Shown here piece after piece: positions 17,675-29,149 of a DNA stretch of 30,834 bases. Position numbers and translations under genes: made by a program. A model generated the notes under the pieces. The model was not told where the DNA came from and ran no database searches. It worked only from the letters and a program-made list of their open reading frames with translations. The DNA comes from Plasmopara viticola (taxonomy: Eukaryota > Oomycota > Peronosporomycetes > Peronosporales > Peronosporaceae). The stretch lies in assembly GCA_001695595.3 (NCBI GenBank), contig MBPM02000307.1, forward strand, positions 1-30,834, given 5' to 3'. Position 1 is the stretch's first letter. Each line of letters opens with the position of its first letter.

Positions 17675-20169
17675 TCTGCTTGTCTAGGAAGCTAGATCTG
17701 ACGTATCTGAGGCCGTAGAACGAATCGGCGCTTCAAACGGAGCGGTGTCGATGCGTTGCACTTGGAACGCGTGTCTGCTGGTCCAAGAAGCTAGATTTTA
17801 CGTATCTGAGGCCGTAGGACAAATCGGCGCTTCAAATAGAGCAGTATTCTCTTAGTTGCGCTTGGAACGCGGGTCTGCTTGTGCTGGAAGCTAGATTTGA
17901 CGTATCCAATGCAGTAGGACGAATCGGAGCTTCAAATGGAGCGGTAATCGCGAGGTTGCGCTCGGAACGCGTGTCTACTTGTCTAGGAAGCTAGATTTTA
18001 CGTATCTGAGGCCGTAGGGCAAATCGGCGCTTCAAATGGAGCAGAATTCGCTTAGTTGCGTTTGGAACGCGTGTCTGCTTGTCCAGGAAGCTAGATATGA
18101 CATATCCAAGGCCGTAGGATGAATTGGCGCTTCAAATGGAGCAGAAAACGCTAAGTTGCACTTGGAACGCGTGTCTGCTTGTCCAGGAAGCTAGATTTGC
18201 CGTATCTGATGCTGTAAGACGAATCGAAGCTTCAAATGGAGCGGTAATCGCGAGGTTGCGCTTGGAACGCGTGTCTGCTTGTCTAGGAAGCTAGATCTGA
18301 CGTATCTGAGGCCGTAGAACGAATCGGCGCTTCAAACGGAGCGGTGTCGATGCGTTGCATTTGGAACGCGTGTCTGCTGGTCCAAGAAGCTAGATTTTAC
18401 GTGTCTGAGGCCGTAGAAAAATCGGCGCTTCAAATGGAGCAGTATTCTCTTAGTTGCGCTTGGAACGCGGGTCTGCTTGTGCTGGAAGCTACATTTGACG
18501 TATCCAATGCAGTAGGACGAATCGGAGCTTCAAATGGAGCGGTTTTTGCTAAGTTGTGCTCGGAACGCGTGTCTGCTTGTCCAGGAAGCTAGATTTGACG
18601 TATCTGAGGCCGTAGGACAAATCGGCTCTTCAAATGGAGCAGTATTCTCTTAGTTGCGCTTGGAATGCGGGTCTGCTTGTGCTGGAAGCTAGTTTTGACG
18701 TACCCAATGCAGTAGGACGAATCGGAGCTTCAAATGGAGCGGTAATCGCGAGGTTGCGCTCGGAACGCGTGTCTGCTTGTCTAGGAAGCAAGATCTGACG
18801 TATCTGAGGCCGTAGGACGAATGGGCGCTTCAAACGGAGCGGAGTTCGATGCGTTACGCTTGGAATGCGTGTCTGCTTGTCCAGGAAGCTAGATTTGACG
18901 TATCTAAGGCCGTAGGGCAAATCGGCGCTTCAAATGGAGCAGAATTCGCTTAGTTGCGTTTAGAACGCGTGTCTGCTTGTCCAGGAAGCTAGATATGACA
19001 TATCCGAGGCCGTAGGATGAATTGGCGCTTCAAATGGAGCAGAAAACGCTAAGTTGCACTTGGAACGCGTGTCTGCTTGTCCAGGAAGCTAGATTTGCCG
19101 TATCGGATGCTGTAAGACGAATCGGAGCTTCAAATGGAGCGGTAATCGCGAGGTTGCGCTCGGAACGCGTATCTGCTTGTCTAGGAAGCTAGATCTGACG
19201 TATCTGAGGCCGTAGAACGAATCGGCGCTTCAAACGGAGCGGTGTCGATGCGTTGCACTTGGAACGCGTGTCTGCTGGTCCAAGAAGCTAGATTTTACGT
19301 ATCTGAGGCCGTAGGACAAATCGGCGCTTCAAATAGAGCAGTATTCTCTTAGTTGCGCTTGGAACGCGGGTCTGCTTGTGCTGGAAGCTAGATTTGACGT
19401 ATCCAATGCAGTAGGACGAATCGGAGCTTCAAATGGAGCGGTAATCGCGAGGTTGCGCTCGGAACGCGTGTCTGCTTGTCTAGGAAGCTAGATCTGACGT
19501 ATCTGAGGCCGTAGAGCAAATCGGCGCTTCAAATGGAGCAGAATTCGCTTAGTTGCGTTTGGAACGCGTGTCTGCTTGTCCAGGAAGCTAGATCTGACGT
19601 ATCTGAGGCCGTAGGGCAAATCGGCGCTTCAAATGGAGCAGAATTCGCTTAGTTGCGTTTGGAACGCGTGTCTGCTTGTCCAGGAAGCTAGATATGACAT
19701 ATCCGAGGCCGTAGGATGAATTGGCGCTTCAAATGGAGCAGAAAACGCTAAGTTGCACTTGGAACGCGTATCTGCTTGTCCAGGAAGCTAGATTTGCCGT
19801 ATCTGATGCTGTAAGACGAATCGGAGCTTCAAATGGAGCGGTAATCGCGAGGTTGGGCTTGGAACGCGTGTCTGCTTGTCTAGGAAGCTAGATCTGACGT
19901 ATCTGAGGCCGTAGAACGAATCGGCGCTTCAAACGGAGCGGTGTCGATGCGCTGCACTTGGAACGCGTGTCTGCTGGTCCAAGAAGCTAGATTTTACGTA
20001 TCTGAGGCCGTAGGACAAATCGGCGCTTCAAATAGAGCAGTATTCTCTTAGTTGCGCTTGGAACGCGGGTCTGCTTGTGCTGGAAGCTAGATTATACGTA
20101 TCCAATGCAGTAGGACGAATCGGAGCTTCAAATGGAGCGGTAATCGCGAGGTTGCGCTCGGAACGCGTG

Positions 20170-20269
20170 TCTGCTTGTCTAGGAAGCTAGATCTGACGTA
20201 TCTGAGGCCGTAGGGCAAATCGGCGCTTCAAATGGAGCAGAATTCGCTTAGTTGCGTTTAGAACGCGTG
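20170..20269. repeat. Hybrid monomer B/C (exemplar)
   Basis: It starts as type B (TCTAGGAAGCTAGATCTGACG, read to its first 20 or so bases) and continues as type C from GTAGGGCAAATCGG with GCAGAATTCGC. Copies start at 17974, 19471, 20170, 20769, 25162 and 30657. It precedes D, as C would. It is one of the fixed members of the 599 bp hexamer. Confidence 0.8.
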
Positions 20270-21267
20270 TCTGTTTGTCCAGGAAGCTAGATATGACATA
20301 TCCGAGGCCGTAGGATGAATTGGCGCTTCAAATGGAGCAGAAAACGCTAAGTTGCACTTGGAACGCGTATCTGCTTGTCCAGGAAGCTAGATTTGCCGTA
20401 TCTGATGCTTTAAGACGAATCGGAGCTTCAAATGGACCGGTAATCGCGAGGTTGCGCTTGGAACGCGTGTCTGCTTGTCTAGGAAGCTAGATCTGACGTA
20501 TCTGAGGCCGTAGAACGAATCGGCGCTTCAAACGGAGCGGTGTCGATGCGTTGCACTTGGAACGCGTGTCTGCTGGTCCAAGAAGCTAGATTTTACGTAT
20601 CTGAGGCCGTAGGACAAATCGGCGCTTCAAATAGAGCAGTATTCTCTTAGTTGCGCTTGGAACGCCGGTCTGCTTGTGCTGGAAGCTAGATTTGACGTAT
20701 CCAATGCAGTAGGACGAATCGGAGCTTCAAATGGAGCGGTAATCGCGAGGTTGCGCTCGGAACGCGTGTCTGCTTGTCTAGGAAGCTAGATCTGACGTAT
20801 CTGAGGCCGTAGGGCAAATCGGCGCTTCAAATGGAGCAGAATTCGCTTAGTTGCGTTTGGAACGCGTGTCTGTTTGTCCAGGAAGCTAGATATGACATAT
20901 CCGAGGCCGTAGGATGAATTGGCGCTTCAAATGGAGCAGAAAACGCTAAGTTGCACTTGGAACGCGTATCTGCTTGTCCAGGAAGCTAGATTTGCCGTAT
21001 CTGATGCTTTAAGACGAATCGGAGCTTCAAATGGAGCGGTAATCGCGAGGTTGCGCTTGGAACGCGTGTCTGCTTGTCTAGGAAGCTAGATCTGACGTAT
21101 CTGAGGCCGTAGAACGAATCGGCGCTTCAAACGGAGCGGTGTCGATGCGTTGCACTTGGAACGCGTGTCTGCTGGTCCAAGAAGCTAGATTTTACGTATC
21201 TGAGGCCGTAGGACAAATCGGCGCTTCAAATAGAGCAGTATTCTCTTAGTTGCGCTTGGAACGCGGG

Positions 21268-24200
21268 TCTGCTTGTGCTGGAAGCTAGATTTGACGTATC
21301 CAATGCAGTAGGACGAATCGGAGCTTCAAATGGAGCAGAAAACGCTAAGTTGCACTTGGAACGCGTGTCTGCTTGTCCAGGAAGCTAGATCTGACGTATC
21401 TGAGGCCGTAGAACGAATCGGCGCTTCAAACGGAGCGGTGTCGATGCGTTGCACTCGGAACGCGTGTCTGCTGGTCCAAGAAGCTAGATTTTTCGTATCT
21501 GAGGCCGTAGGACAAATCGGCGCTTCAAATGGAGCAGTATTCTCTTAGTTGCGCTTGGAACGCGGGTCTGCTTGTGCTGGAAGCTAGATTTGACGTATCC
21601 AATGCAGTAGGACGAATCGGAGCTTCAAATGGAGCGGTAATCGCGAGGTTGCGCTCGGAACGCGTGTTTGCTTGACTAGGAAGCTAGATTTGACGTATCT
21701 GAGGCCGTAGGACGAATCGGCGCTTCAAACGGAGCGGTGTTCGATGCGTTACGCTTGGAATGCGTGTCTGCTTGTCCAGGAAGCTAAATTTGACTTATCT
21801 AAGGCCGTAGGGCAAATCGGCGCTTCAAATGGAGCAGAATTCGCTTAGTTGCACTTGGAACGCGTGTCTGCTTGTCCAGGAAGCTAGATATGACGTATCC
21901 GAGGCCGTAGGATGAATTGGCGCTTCAAATGGAGCAGAAAACGCTAAGTTGCACTTGGAACGCGTGTCTGCTTGTCCAGGAAGCTAGATTTGCCGTATCT
22001 GATGCCGTAAGAAGAACTGGCGCTTCAAATGGAGCGGTTTTCGCTAAGTTACGCTAAGAACGCGTCTCTGCTTGTCCAGGAAGCTAGATTTGACGTATCT
22101 GAGGCCGTAGGACAAATCGACGCTTCAAATGGAGCAGTATTCTCTTAGTTGCGCTTGGAACGCGGGTCTGCTTGTGCTGGACGCTAGATTTGACGTATCC
22201 AATGCAGTAGGACGAATCGGAGCTTCAAATGGAGCGGTAATCGCGAGGTTGCGCTCGGAACGCGTGTCTGCTTGTCTAGGAAGCTAGATCTGACGTATCT
22301 GAGGCCGTAGAACGAATCGGCGCTTCAAACGGAGCGGTGTCGATGCGTTGCACTTGGAACGCGTGTCTGCTGGTCCAAGAAGCTAGATTTGACGTATCTG
22401 AGGCCGTAGGACAAATCGGCGCTTCAAATGGAGCAGTATTCTCTTAGTTGCGCTTGGAACGCGGGTCTGCTTGTGCTGGAAGCTAGATTTGACGTATCCA
22501 ATGCAGTAGGACAAATCGGAGCTTCAAATGGAGCGGTAATCGCGAGGTTGCGCTCGGAACGCGTGTCTGCTTGTCTAGGAAGCTAGATCTGACGTATCTG
22601 AGGCCGTAGAACGAATCGGCGCTTCAAACGGAGCGGTGTCGATGCGTTGCACTTGGGACCCGTGTCTGCTGGTCCAAGAAGCTAGATTTGACGTATCTGA
22701 GGCCGTAGGACAAATCGGCGCTTCAAATGGAGCAGTATTCTCTTAGTTGCGCTTGGAACGCGGGTCTGCTTGTGCTGGAAGCTAGTTTTGACGTATCCAA
22801 TGCAGTAGGACGAATCGGAGCTTCAAATGGAGCGGTAATCGCGAGGTTGCGCTCGTAACGCGTGTCTGCTTGTCTAGGAAGCTTGATCTGACGTATCTGA
22901 GGCCGTAGGACGAATCGGCACTTCAAACAGAGCGGTGTTCGATGCGTTACGCTTGGAATGCGTGTCTGCTTGTCCAGGAAGCTAGATTTGACGTATCTGA
23001 GGCCGTAGGGCAAATCGGCGCTTCAAATGGAGCAGAATTCGCTTAGTTGCGTTTGGAACGCGTGTCTGCTTGTCCAGGAAGCTAGATATGACATATCCGA
23101 GGACGTAGGATGAATTGGCACTTCAAAAAGAGCAGAAAACGCTAAGTTGCACTTGGAACGCGTGTCTGCTTGTCCAGGAAGCTAGATTTGCCGTATCTGA
23201 TGCTGTAAGACGAATTGGCGCTTCAAATGGAGCGGTTTTCGCTAAGTTACGATAAAAACGCGTCTCTGCTTGTCCAGGAAGCTAGATTTGACGTATCTGA
23301 GGCCGTAGGACAAATCGGCGCTTCAAATGGAGCAGTATTTTCTTAGTTGCGCTTGGAACGCGGGTCTGCTTGTGCTGAAAGCTAGATTTGACGTATTCAA
23401 TGCAGTAGGACGAATCGGATCTTCAAGTGTAGCGGTAATCGCGAGGTTGCGCTCGGAACGCGTGTCTGCTTGTCTAGGAAGCTAGATCTGACGTATCTGA
23501 GGCCGTAGAACGAATCGGCGCTTCAAACGGAGCGGTGTCGATGCGTTGCACTTGGAACGCGTGTCTGCTGGTCCAAGAAGCTAGATTTTACGTATCTGAG
23601 GCCGTAGGACAAATCGGCGCTTCAAAAGGAGCAGAAAATGCTAAGTTGCGCTTGGAACGCGGGTCTGCTTGTGCTGGAAGCTAGATTTGACGTATCCAAT
23701 GCCGTAGGACGAATCGGAGCTTCAAATGGAGCAGAAAACGCTAAGTTGCGCTCGGAACGCGTGTCTGCTTGTCTAGGAAGCTAGATTTGACGTATCTGAG
23801 GCCGTAGGACAAATCGGCTCTTCAAATGGAGCAGTATTCTCTTAGTTCCGCTTGGAATGCGGGTCTGCTTGTGCTGGAAGCTAGTTTTGACGTATCCAAT
23901 GCAGTAGGACGAATCGGAGCTTCAAGTGGAGCGGTAATCGCGAGGTTGCGCTCGGAACGCGTGTCTGCTTGTCTAGGAAGCTAGATCTGACGTATCTGAG
24001 GCCGTAGAACGAATCGGCGCTTCAAACGGAGCGGTGTCGATGCGTTGCACTTGGAACGCGTGTCTGCTTGTCCAAGAAGCTAGATTTTACGTATCTGAGG
24101 CCGTAGGACAAATCGGCGCTTCAAATGGAGCAGTATTCTCTTAGTTGCGCTTGGAACGCGGGTCTGCTTGTGCTGGAAGCTAGATTATACGTATCCAATG

Positions 24201-25661
24201 CAGTAGGACGAATCGGAGCTTCAAATGGAGCGGTAATCGCGAGGTTGCGCTCGGAACGCGTGTCTGCTTGTCTAGGAAGCTAGATTTGACGTATCTGAGG
24301 CCGTAGGACAAATCGGCTCTTCAAATGGAGCAGTATTCTCTTAGTTGCGCTTGGAATGCGGGTCTGCTTGTGCTGGAAGCTAGTTTTGACGTATCCAATG
24401 CAGTAGGACGAATCGGAGCTTCAAATGGAGCGGTAATCGCGAGGTTGCGCTCGGAACGCGTGTCTGCTTGTCTAGGAAGCAAGATCTGACGTATGTGAGG
24501 ACGTAGGACGAATTGGCTCTTCAAACGGAGCGGAGTTCGATGCGTTACGCTTGGAATGCGTGTCTGCTTGTCCAGGAAGCTAGATTTGACGTATCTAAGG
24601 CCGTAGGGCAAATCGGCGCTTCAAATGGAGCAGAATTCGCTTAGTTGCGTTTGGAACGCGTGTCTGCTTGTCCAGGAAGCTAGATATGACATATCCGAGG
24701 CCGTAGGATGAATTGGCGCTTCAAATGGAGCGGAGAACGCTAAGTTGCACTTGGAACGCGTGTCTGCTTGTCCAGGAAGCTAGATTTGCCGTATCGGATG
24801 CTGTAAGACGAATCGGAGCTTCAAATGGAGCGGTAATCGCGAGGTTGCGCTCGGAACGCGTGTCTGCTTGTCTAGGAAGCTAGATCTGACGTATCTGATG
24901 CCGTAGAACGAATCGGCGCTTCAAACGGAGCGGTGTCGATGCGTTGCACTTGGAACGCGTGTCTGCTGGTCCAAGAAGCTAGATTTGACGTATCTGAGGC
25001 CGTAGGGCAAATCGGCGCTTCAAATAGAGCAGTATTCTCTTAGTTGCGCTTGGAACGCGGGTCTGCTTGTGCTGGAAGCTAGATTTGACGTATCCAATGC
25101 AGTAGGACGAATCGGAGCTTCAAATGGAGCGGTAATCGCGAGGTTGCGCTCGGAACGCGTGTCTGCTTGTCTAGGAAATTAGATTTTACGTATCTGAGGC
25201 CGTAGGGCAAATCGGCGCTTCAAATGGAGCAAAATTCGCTTAGTTGCGTTTGGAACGCGTGTCTGCTTGTCCAGGAAGCTAGATATGACATATCCGAGGC
25301 CGTAGGATGAATTGGCGCTTCAAATGGAGCAGAAAACGCTAAGTTGCACTTGGAACGCGTGTCTGCTTGTCCAGGAAGCTAGATTTGCCGTATCTGATGC
25401 TGTAAGACGAATCGGAGCTTCAAATGGAGCGGTAATCGCGAGGTTGCGCTTGGAACGCGTGTCTGCTTGTCTAGGAAGCTAGATTTGCCGTATCTGATGC
25501 CGTAAGACGAACTGGCGCTTCAAATGGAGCAGTTTTCGCTAAGTTACGCTAAGAACGCGTGTCTGCTGGTCCAAGAAGCTAGATTTTACGTATCTGAGGC
25601 CGTAGGACAAATCGGCGCTTCAAATGGAGCAGTATTCTCTTAGTTGCGCTTGGAACGCGGG
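21268..25661. repeat. Mixed block joining canonical and derived monomers
   Basis: Order: A/D 21268, B' 21368, F' 21467, A 21567, B, C, D 21867, E 21967, F, A 22167, B' 22267, F 22366, A 22466, B' 22566, F 22665, A 22765, B, C, D, E 23165, F, A 23365, B' 23465, F'/D 23564, A/D 23664, F 23764, A 23864, B' 23964, F' 24063, A 24163, B/F 24263, A 24363, B, C, D 24663, E/A 24763, B' 24863, F 24962, A 25062, B/C 25162, D, E/A 25362, E 25462, F' 25562. Full canonical ABCDEF hexamers survive at 21567 and 22765, inside derived surroundings. Confidence 0.78.
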
Positions 25662-28158
25662 TCTGCTTGTGCTGGAAGCTAGATTTGACGTATCCAATGC
25701 AGTAGGACGAATCGGAGCTTCAAATGGAGCAGAAAACGCTAAGTTGCGCTCGGAACGCGTGTCTGCTTGTCTAGGAAGCTAGATCTGACGTATCTGAGGC
25801 CGTAGAACGAATCGGCGCTTCAAACGGAGCGGTGTCGATGCGTTGCACTCGGAACGCGTGTCTGCTGGTCCAAGAAGCTAGATTTTTCGTATCTGAGGCC
25901 GTAGGACAAATCGGCGCTTCAAATGGAGCAGTATTCTCTTAGTTGCGCTTGGAACGCGGGTCTGCTTGTGCTGGAAGCTAGATTTGACGTATCCAATGCA
26001 GTAGGACGAATCAGAGCTTCAAATGGAACGGTAATCGCGAGGTTGCGCTCGGAACGCGTGTCCGCTTGACTAGGAAGCTAGATTTGACGTATCTGAGGCC
26101 GTAGGACGAATCGGCGCTTCAAACGGAGCGGTGTTCGATGCGTTACGCTTGGAATGCGTGTCTGCTTGTCCAGGAAGCTAGATTTGACGTATCTGAGGCC
26201 GTAGGACAAATCGGCGCTTCAAATGGAGCAGTATTCTCTTAGTTGCGCTTGGAACGCGGGTCTGCTTGTGCTGGAAGCTAGATTTGACGTATCCAATGCA
26301 GTAGGACGAATCGGAGCTTCAAATGGAGCGGTAATCGCGAGGTTGCGCTCGGAACGCGTGTCTGCTTGTCTAGGAAGCTAGATCTGACGTATCTGAGGCC
26401 GTAGAACGAATCGGCGCTTCAAACGGAGCGGTGTCGATGCGTTGCACTCGGAACGCGTGTCTGCTGGTCCAAGAAGCTAGATTTTACGTATCTGAGGCCG
26501 TAGGGCAAATCGGCGCTTCAAATGGAGCAAAATTCGCTTAGTTGCGTTTGGAACGCGTGTCTGCTTGTCCAGGAAGCTAGATATGACATATCCGAGGCCG
26601 TAGGATGAATTGGCGCTTCAAATGGAGCAGAAAACGCTAAGTTGCACTTGGAACGCGTGTCTGCTTGTCCAGGAAGCTAGATTTGCCGTATCTGATGCTG
26701 TAAGACGAATCGGAGCTTCAAATGGAGCGGTAATCGCGAGGTTGCGCTTGGAACGCGTGTCTGCTTGTCTAGGAAGCTAGATTTGCCGTATCTGATGCCG
26801 TAAGACGAACTGGCGCTTCAAATGGAGCAGTTTTCGCTAAGTTACGCTAAGAACGCGTCTCTGCTTGTCCAGGAAGCTAGATTTGACGTATCTGAGGCCG
26901 TAGGACAAATCAACGCTTCAAATGGAGCAGTATTCTCTTAGTTGCGCTTGGAACGCGGGTCTGCTTGTGCTGGAAGCTACATTTGACGTATCCAATGCAG
27001 TAGGACGAATCGGAGCTTCAAATGGAGCAGAAAACGCTAAGTTGCGCTCGGAACGCGTGTCTGCTTGTCTAGGAAGCTAGATCTGACGTATCTGAGGCCG
27101 TAGAACGAATCGGCGCTTCAAACGGAGCGGTGTCGATGCGTTGCACTCGGAACGCGTGTCTGCTGGTCCAAGAAGCTAGATTTTTCGTATCTGAGGCCGT
27201 AGGACAAATCGGCGCTTCAAATGGAGCAGTATTCTCTTAGTTGCGCTTGGAACGCGGGTCTGCTTGTGCTGGAAGCTAGATTTGACGTATCCAATGCAGT
27301 AGGACGAATCGGAGCTTCAAATGGAACGGTAATCGCGAGGTTGCGCTCGGAACGCGTGTCCGCTTGACTAGGAAGCTAGATCTGACGTATCTGAGGCCGT
27401 AGGACGAATCGGCGCTTCAAACGGAGCGGTGTTCGATGCGTTACGCTTGGAATGCGTGTCTGCTTGTCCAGGAAGCTAGATTTGACGTATCTGAGGCCGT
27501 AGGACAAATCGGCGCTTCAAATGGAGCAGTATTCTCTTAGTTGCGCTTGGAACGCGGGTCTGCTTGTGCTGGAAGCTAGATTTGACGTATCCAATGCAGT
27601 AGGACGAATCGGAGCTTCAAATGGAGCGGTAATCGCGAGGTTGCGCTCGGAACGCGTGTCTGCTTGTCTAGGAAATTAGATTTTACGTATCTGAGGCCGT
27701 AGGGCAAATCGGCGCTTCAAATGGAGCAAAATTCGCTTAGTTGCGTTTGGAACGCGTGTCTGCTTGTCCAGGAAGCTAGATATGACATATCCGAGGCCGT
27801 AGGATGAATTGGCGCTTCAAATGGAGCAGAAAACGCTAAGTTGCACTTGGAACGCGTGTCTGCTTGTCCAGGAAGCTAGATTTGCCGTATCTGATGCTGT
27901 AAGACGAATCGGAGCTTCAAATGGAGCGGTAATCGCGAGGTTGCGCTTGGAACGCGTGTCTGCTTGTCTAGGAAGCTAGATTTGCCGTATCTGATGCCGT
28001 AAGACGAACTGGCGCTTCAAATGGAGCAGTTTTCGCTAAGTTACGCTAAGAACGCGTCTCTGCTTGTCCAGGAAGCTAGATTTGACGTATCTGAGGCCGT
28101 AGGACAAATCGGCGCTTCAAATGGAGCAGTATTCTCTTAGTTGCGCTTGGAACGCGGG
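25662..28158. repeat. 13-mer HOR and its 12-mer relative
   Basis: The first unit (25662-26959, 1298 bp) reads A/D, B', F', A, B, F, A, B', F'/C, D, E/A, E, F. The second (26960-28158, 1199 bp) reads A/D, B', F', A, B, F, A, B/C, D, E/A, E, F. Shared private variants are GATTTTTCG in F', AATGGAACGG in A, TCCGCTTGACTAGG at the next B, GGAGCAAAATTCGC in the C-like unit and GACGAACTGG in E. The second unit differs by merging the B' and F'/C pair into one B/C monomer with GGAAATTAGATTTTACG, which is also found at 25162. Confidence 0.88.
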
Positions 28159-29149
28159 TCTGCTTGTGCTGGAAGCTACATTTGACGTATCCAATGCAGT
28201 AGGACGAATCGGAGCTTCAAAGCGGTAATCGCGAGGTTGCGCTCGGAACGCGTGTCTGCTTGTCTAGGAAGCTAGATCTGACGTATCTGAGCCGTAGAAC
28301 GAATCGGCGCTTCAAACGGAGCGGTGTCGATGCGTTGCACTTGGAACGCGTGTCTGCTGGTCCAAGAAGCTATATTTGACGTATCTGAGGCCGTAGGACA
28401 AATCGGCGCTTCAAATGGAGCAGTATTCTCTTAGTTGCGCTTGGAACGCGGGTCCGCTTGTGCTGGAAGCTAGATTTGACGAATCCAATGCAGTAGGACG
28501 AATCGGAGCTTCAAATGGAGCGGTAATCGCGAGGTTGCGCTCGGAACGCGTGTCAGCTTGTCTAGGAAGCTAGATCTGACGTATCTGAGGCCGTAGAACG
28601 AATCGGCGCTTCAAACGGAGCGGTGTCGATGCGTTGCACTTGGAACGCGTTTCTGCTGGTCCAAGAAGCTAGATTTGACGTATCTGAGGCCGTAGGACAA
28701 ATAGGCGCTTCAAATGGAGCAGTATTCTCTTAGTTGCGCTTGGAACGCGGGTCTGCTTGTGCTGGAAGCTAGATTTGACGTATCCAATGCAGTAGGACGA
28801 ATCGGAGCTTCAAATGGAGCGGTAATCGCGAGGTTGCGCTCGGAACGCGTGTCTGCTTGTCTAGGAAGCCAGATCTGACGTATCTGAGGCCGTAGAACGA
28901 ATCGGCGCTTCAAACGGAGCGGTGTCGATGCGTTGCACTTGGGACCCGTGTCTGCTGGTCCAAGAAGCTAGATTTGACGTATCTGAGGCCGTAGGACAAA
29001 TCGGCGCTTCAAATGGAGCAGTATTCTCTTAGTTGCGCTTGGAACGCGGTCTGCTTGTGGCTGGAAGCTACATTTGACGTATCCAATGCAGTAGGACGAA
29101 TCGAAGCTTCAAATGAGCGGTAATCGCGAGGTTGCGCTCGGAACGCGTG
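28159..29149. repeat. A-B'-F trimer block, period about 299 bp
   Basis: Starts are A 28159 (96 bp, 4 bases lost at CTTCAAAGCGG), B' 28255 (98 bp), F 28353, A 28453, B' 28553, F 28652, A 28752, B' 28852, F 28951, A 29050. The F copies carry the F' start TCTGCTGGTCCAAG but keep GATTTGACG. The same trimer exists at 22167-22764, and the two places share the rare GGGACCCGTG ending of B' (22650s and 28940s), so one block is probably a copy of the other. Confidence 0.83.

Larger units (their letters stand above)
17075..21267. repeat. New hexamer block, F'-A-B/C-D-E/A-B', 599 bp period
   Basis: It opens with F 17075, A, B, C, D, E/A 17575, B' 17675, F' 17774, A 17874, B/C 17974, D 18074, E/A 18174, B' 18274, F' 18373, A/E 18472, F 18572, A 18672, B, C, D 18972, E/A 19072, B' 19172, F' 19271, A 19371, B/C 19471, C 19571, D, E/A 19771, B' 19871. 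Then come regular hexamers with F' starts at 19970, 20569 and 21168, a spacing of 599 bp each, because B' is 99 bp. Neighbouring hexamers share variants (GCTTTAAGACG in E/A at 20370 and 20969, TCTGTTTGTCC in D). The 19271-19969 unit is a 699 bp version with a doubled B/C. Confidence 0.85.
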
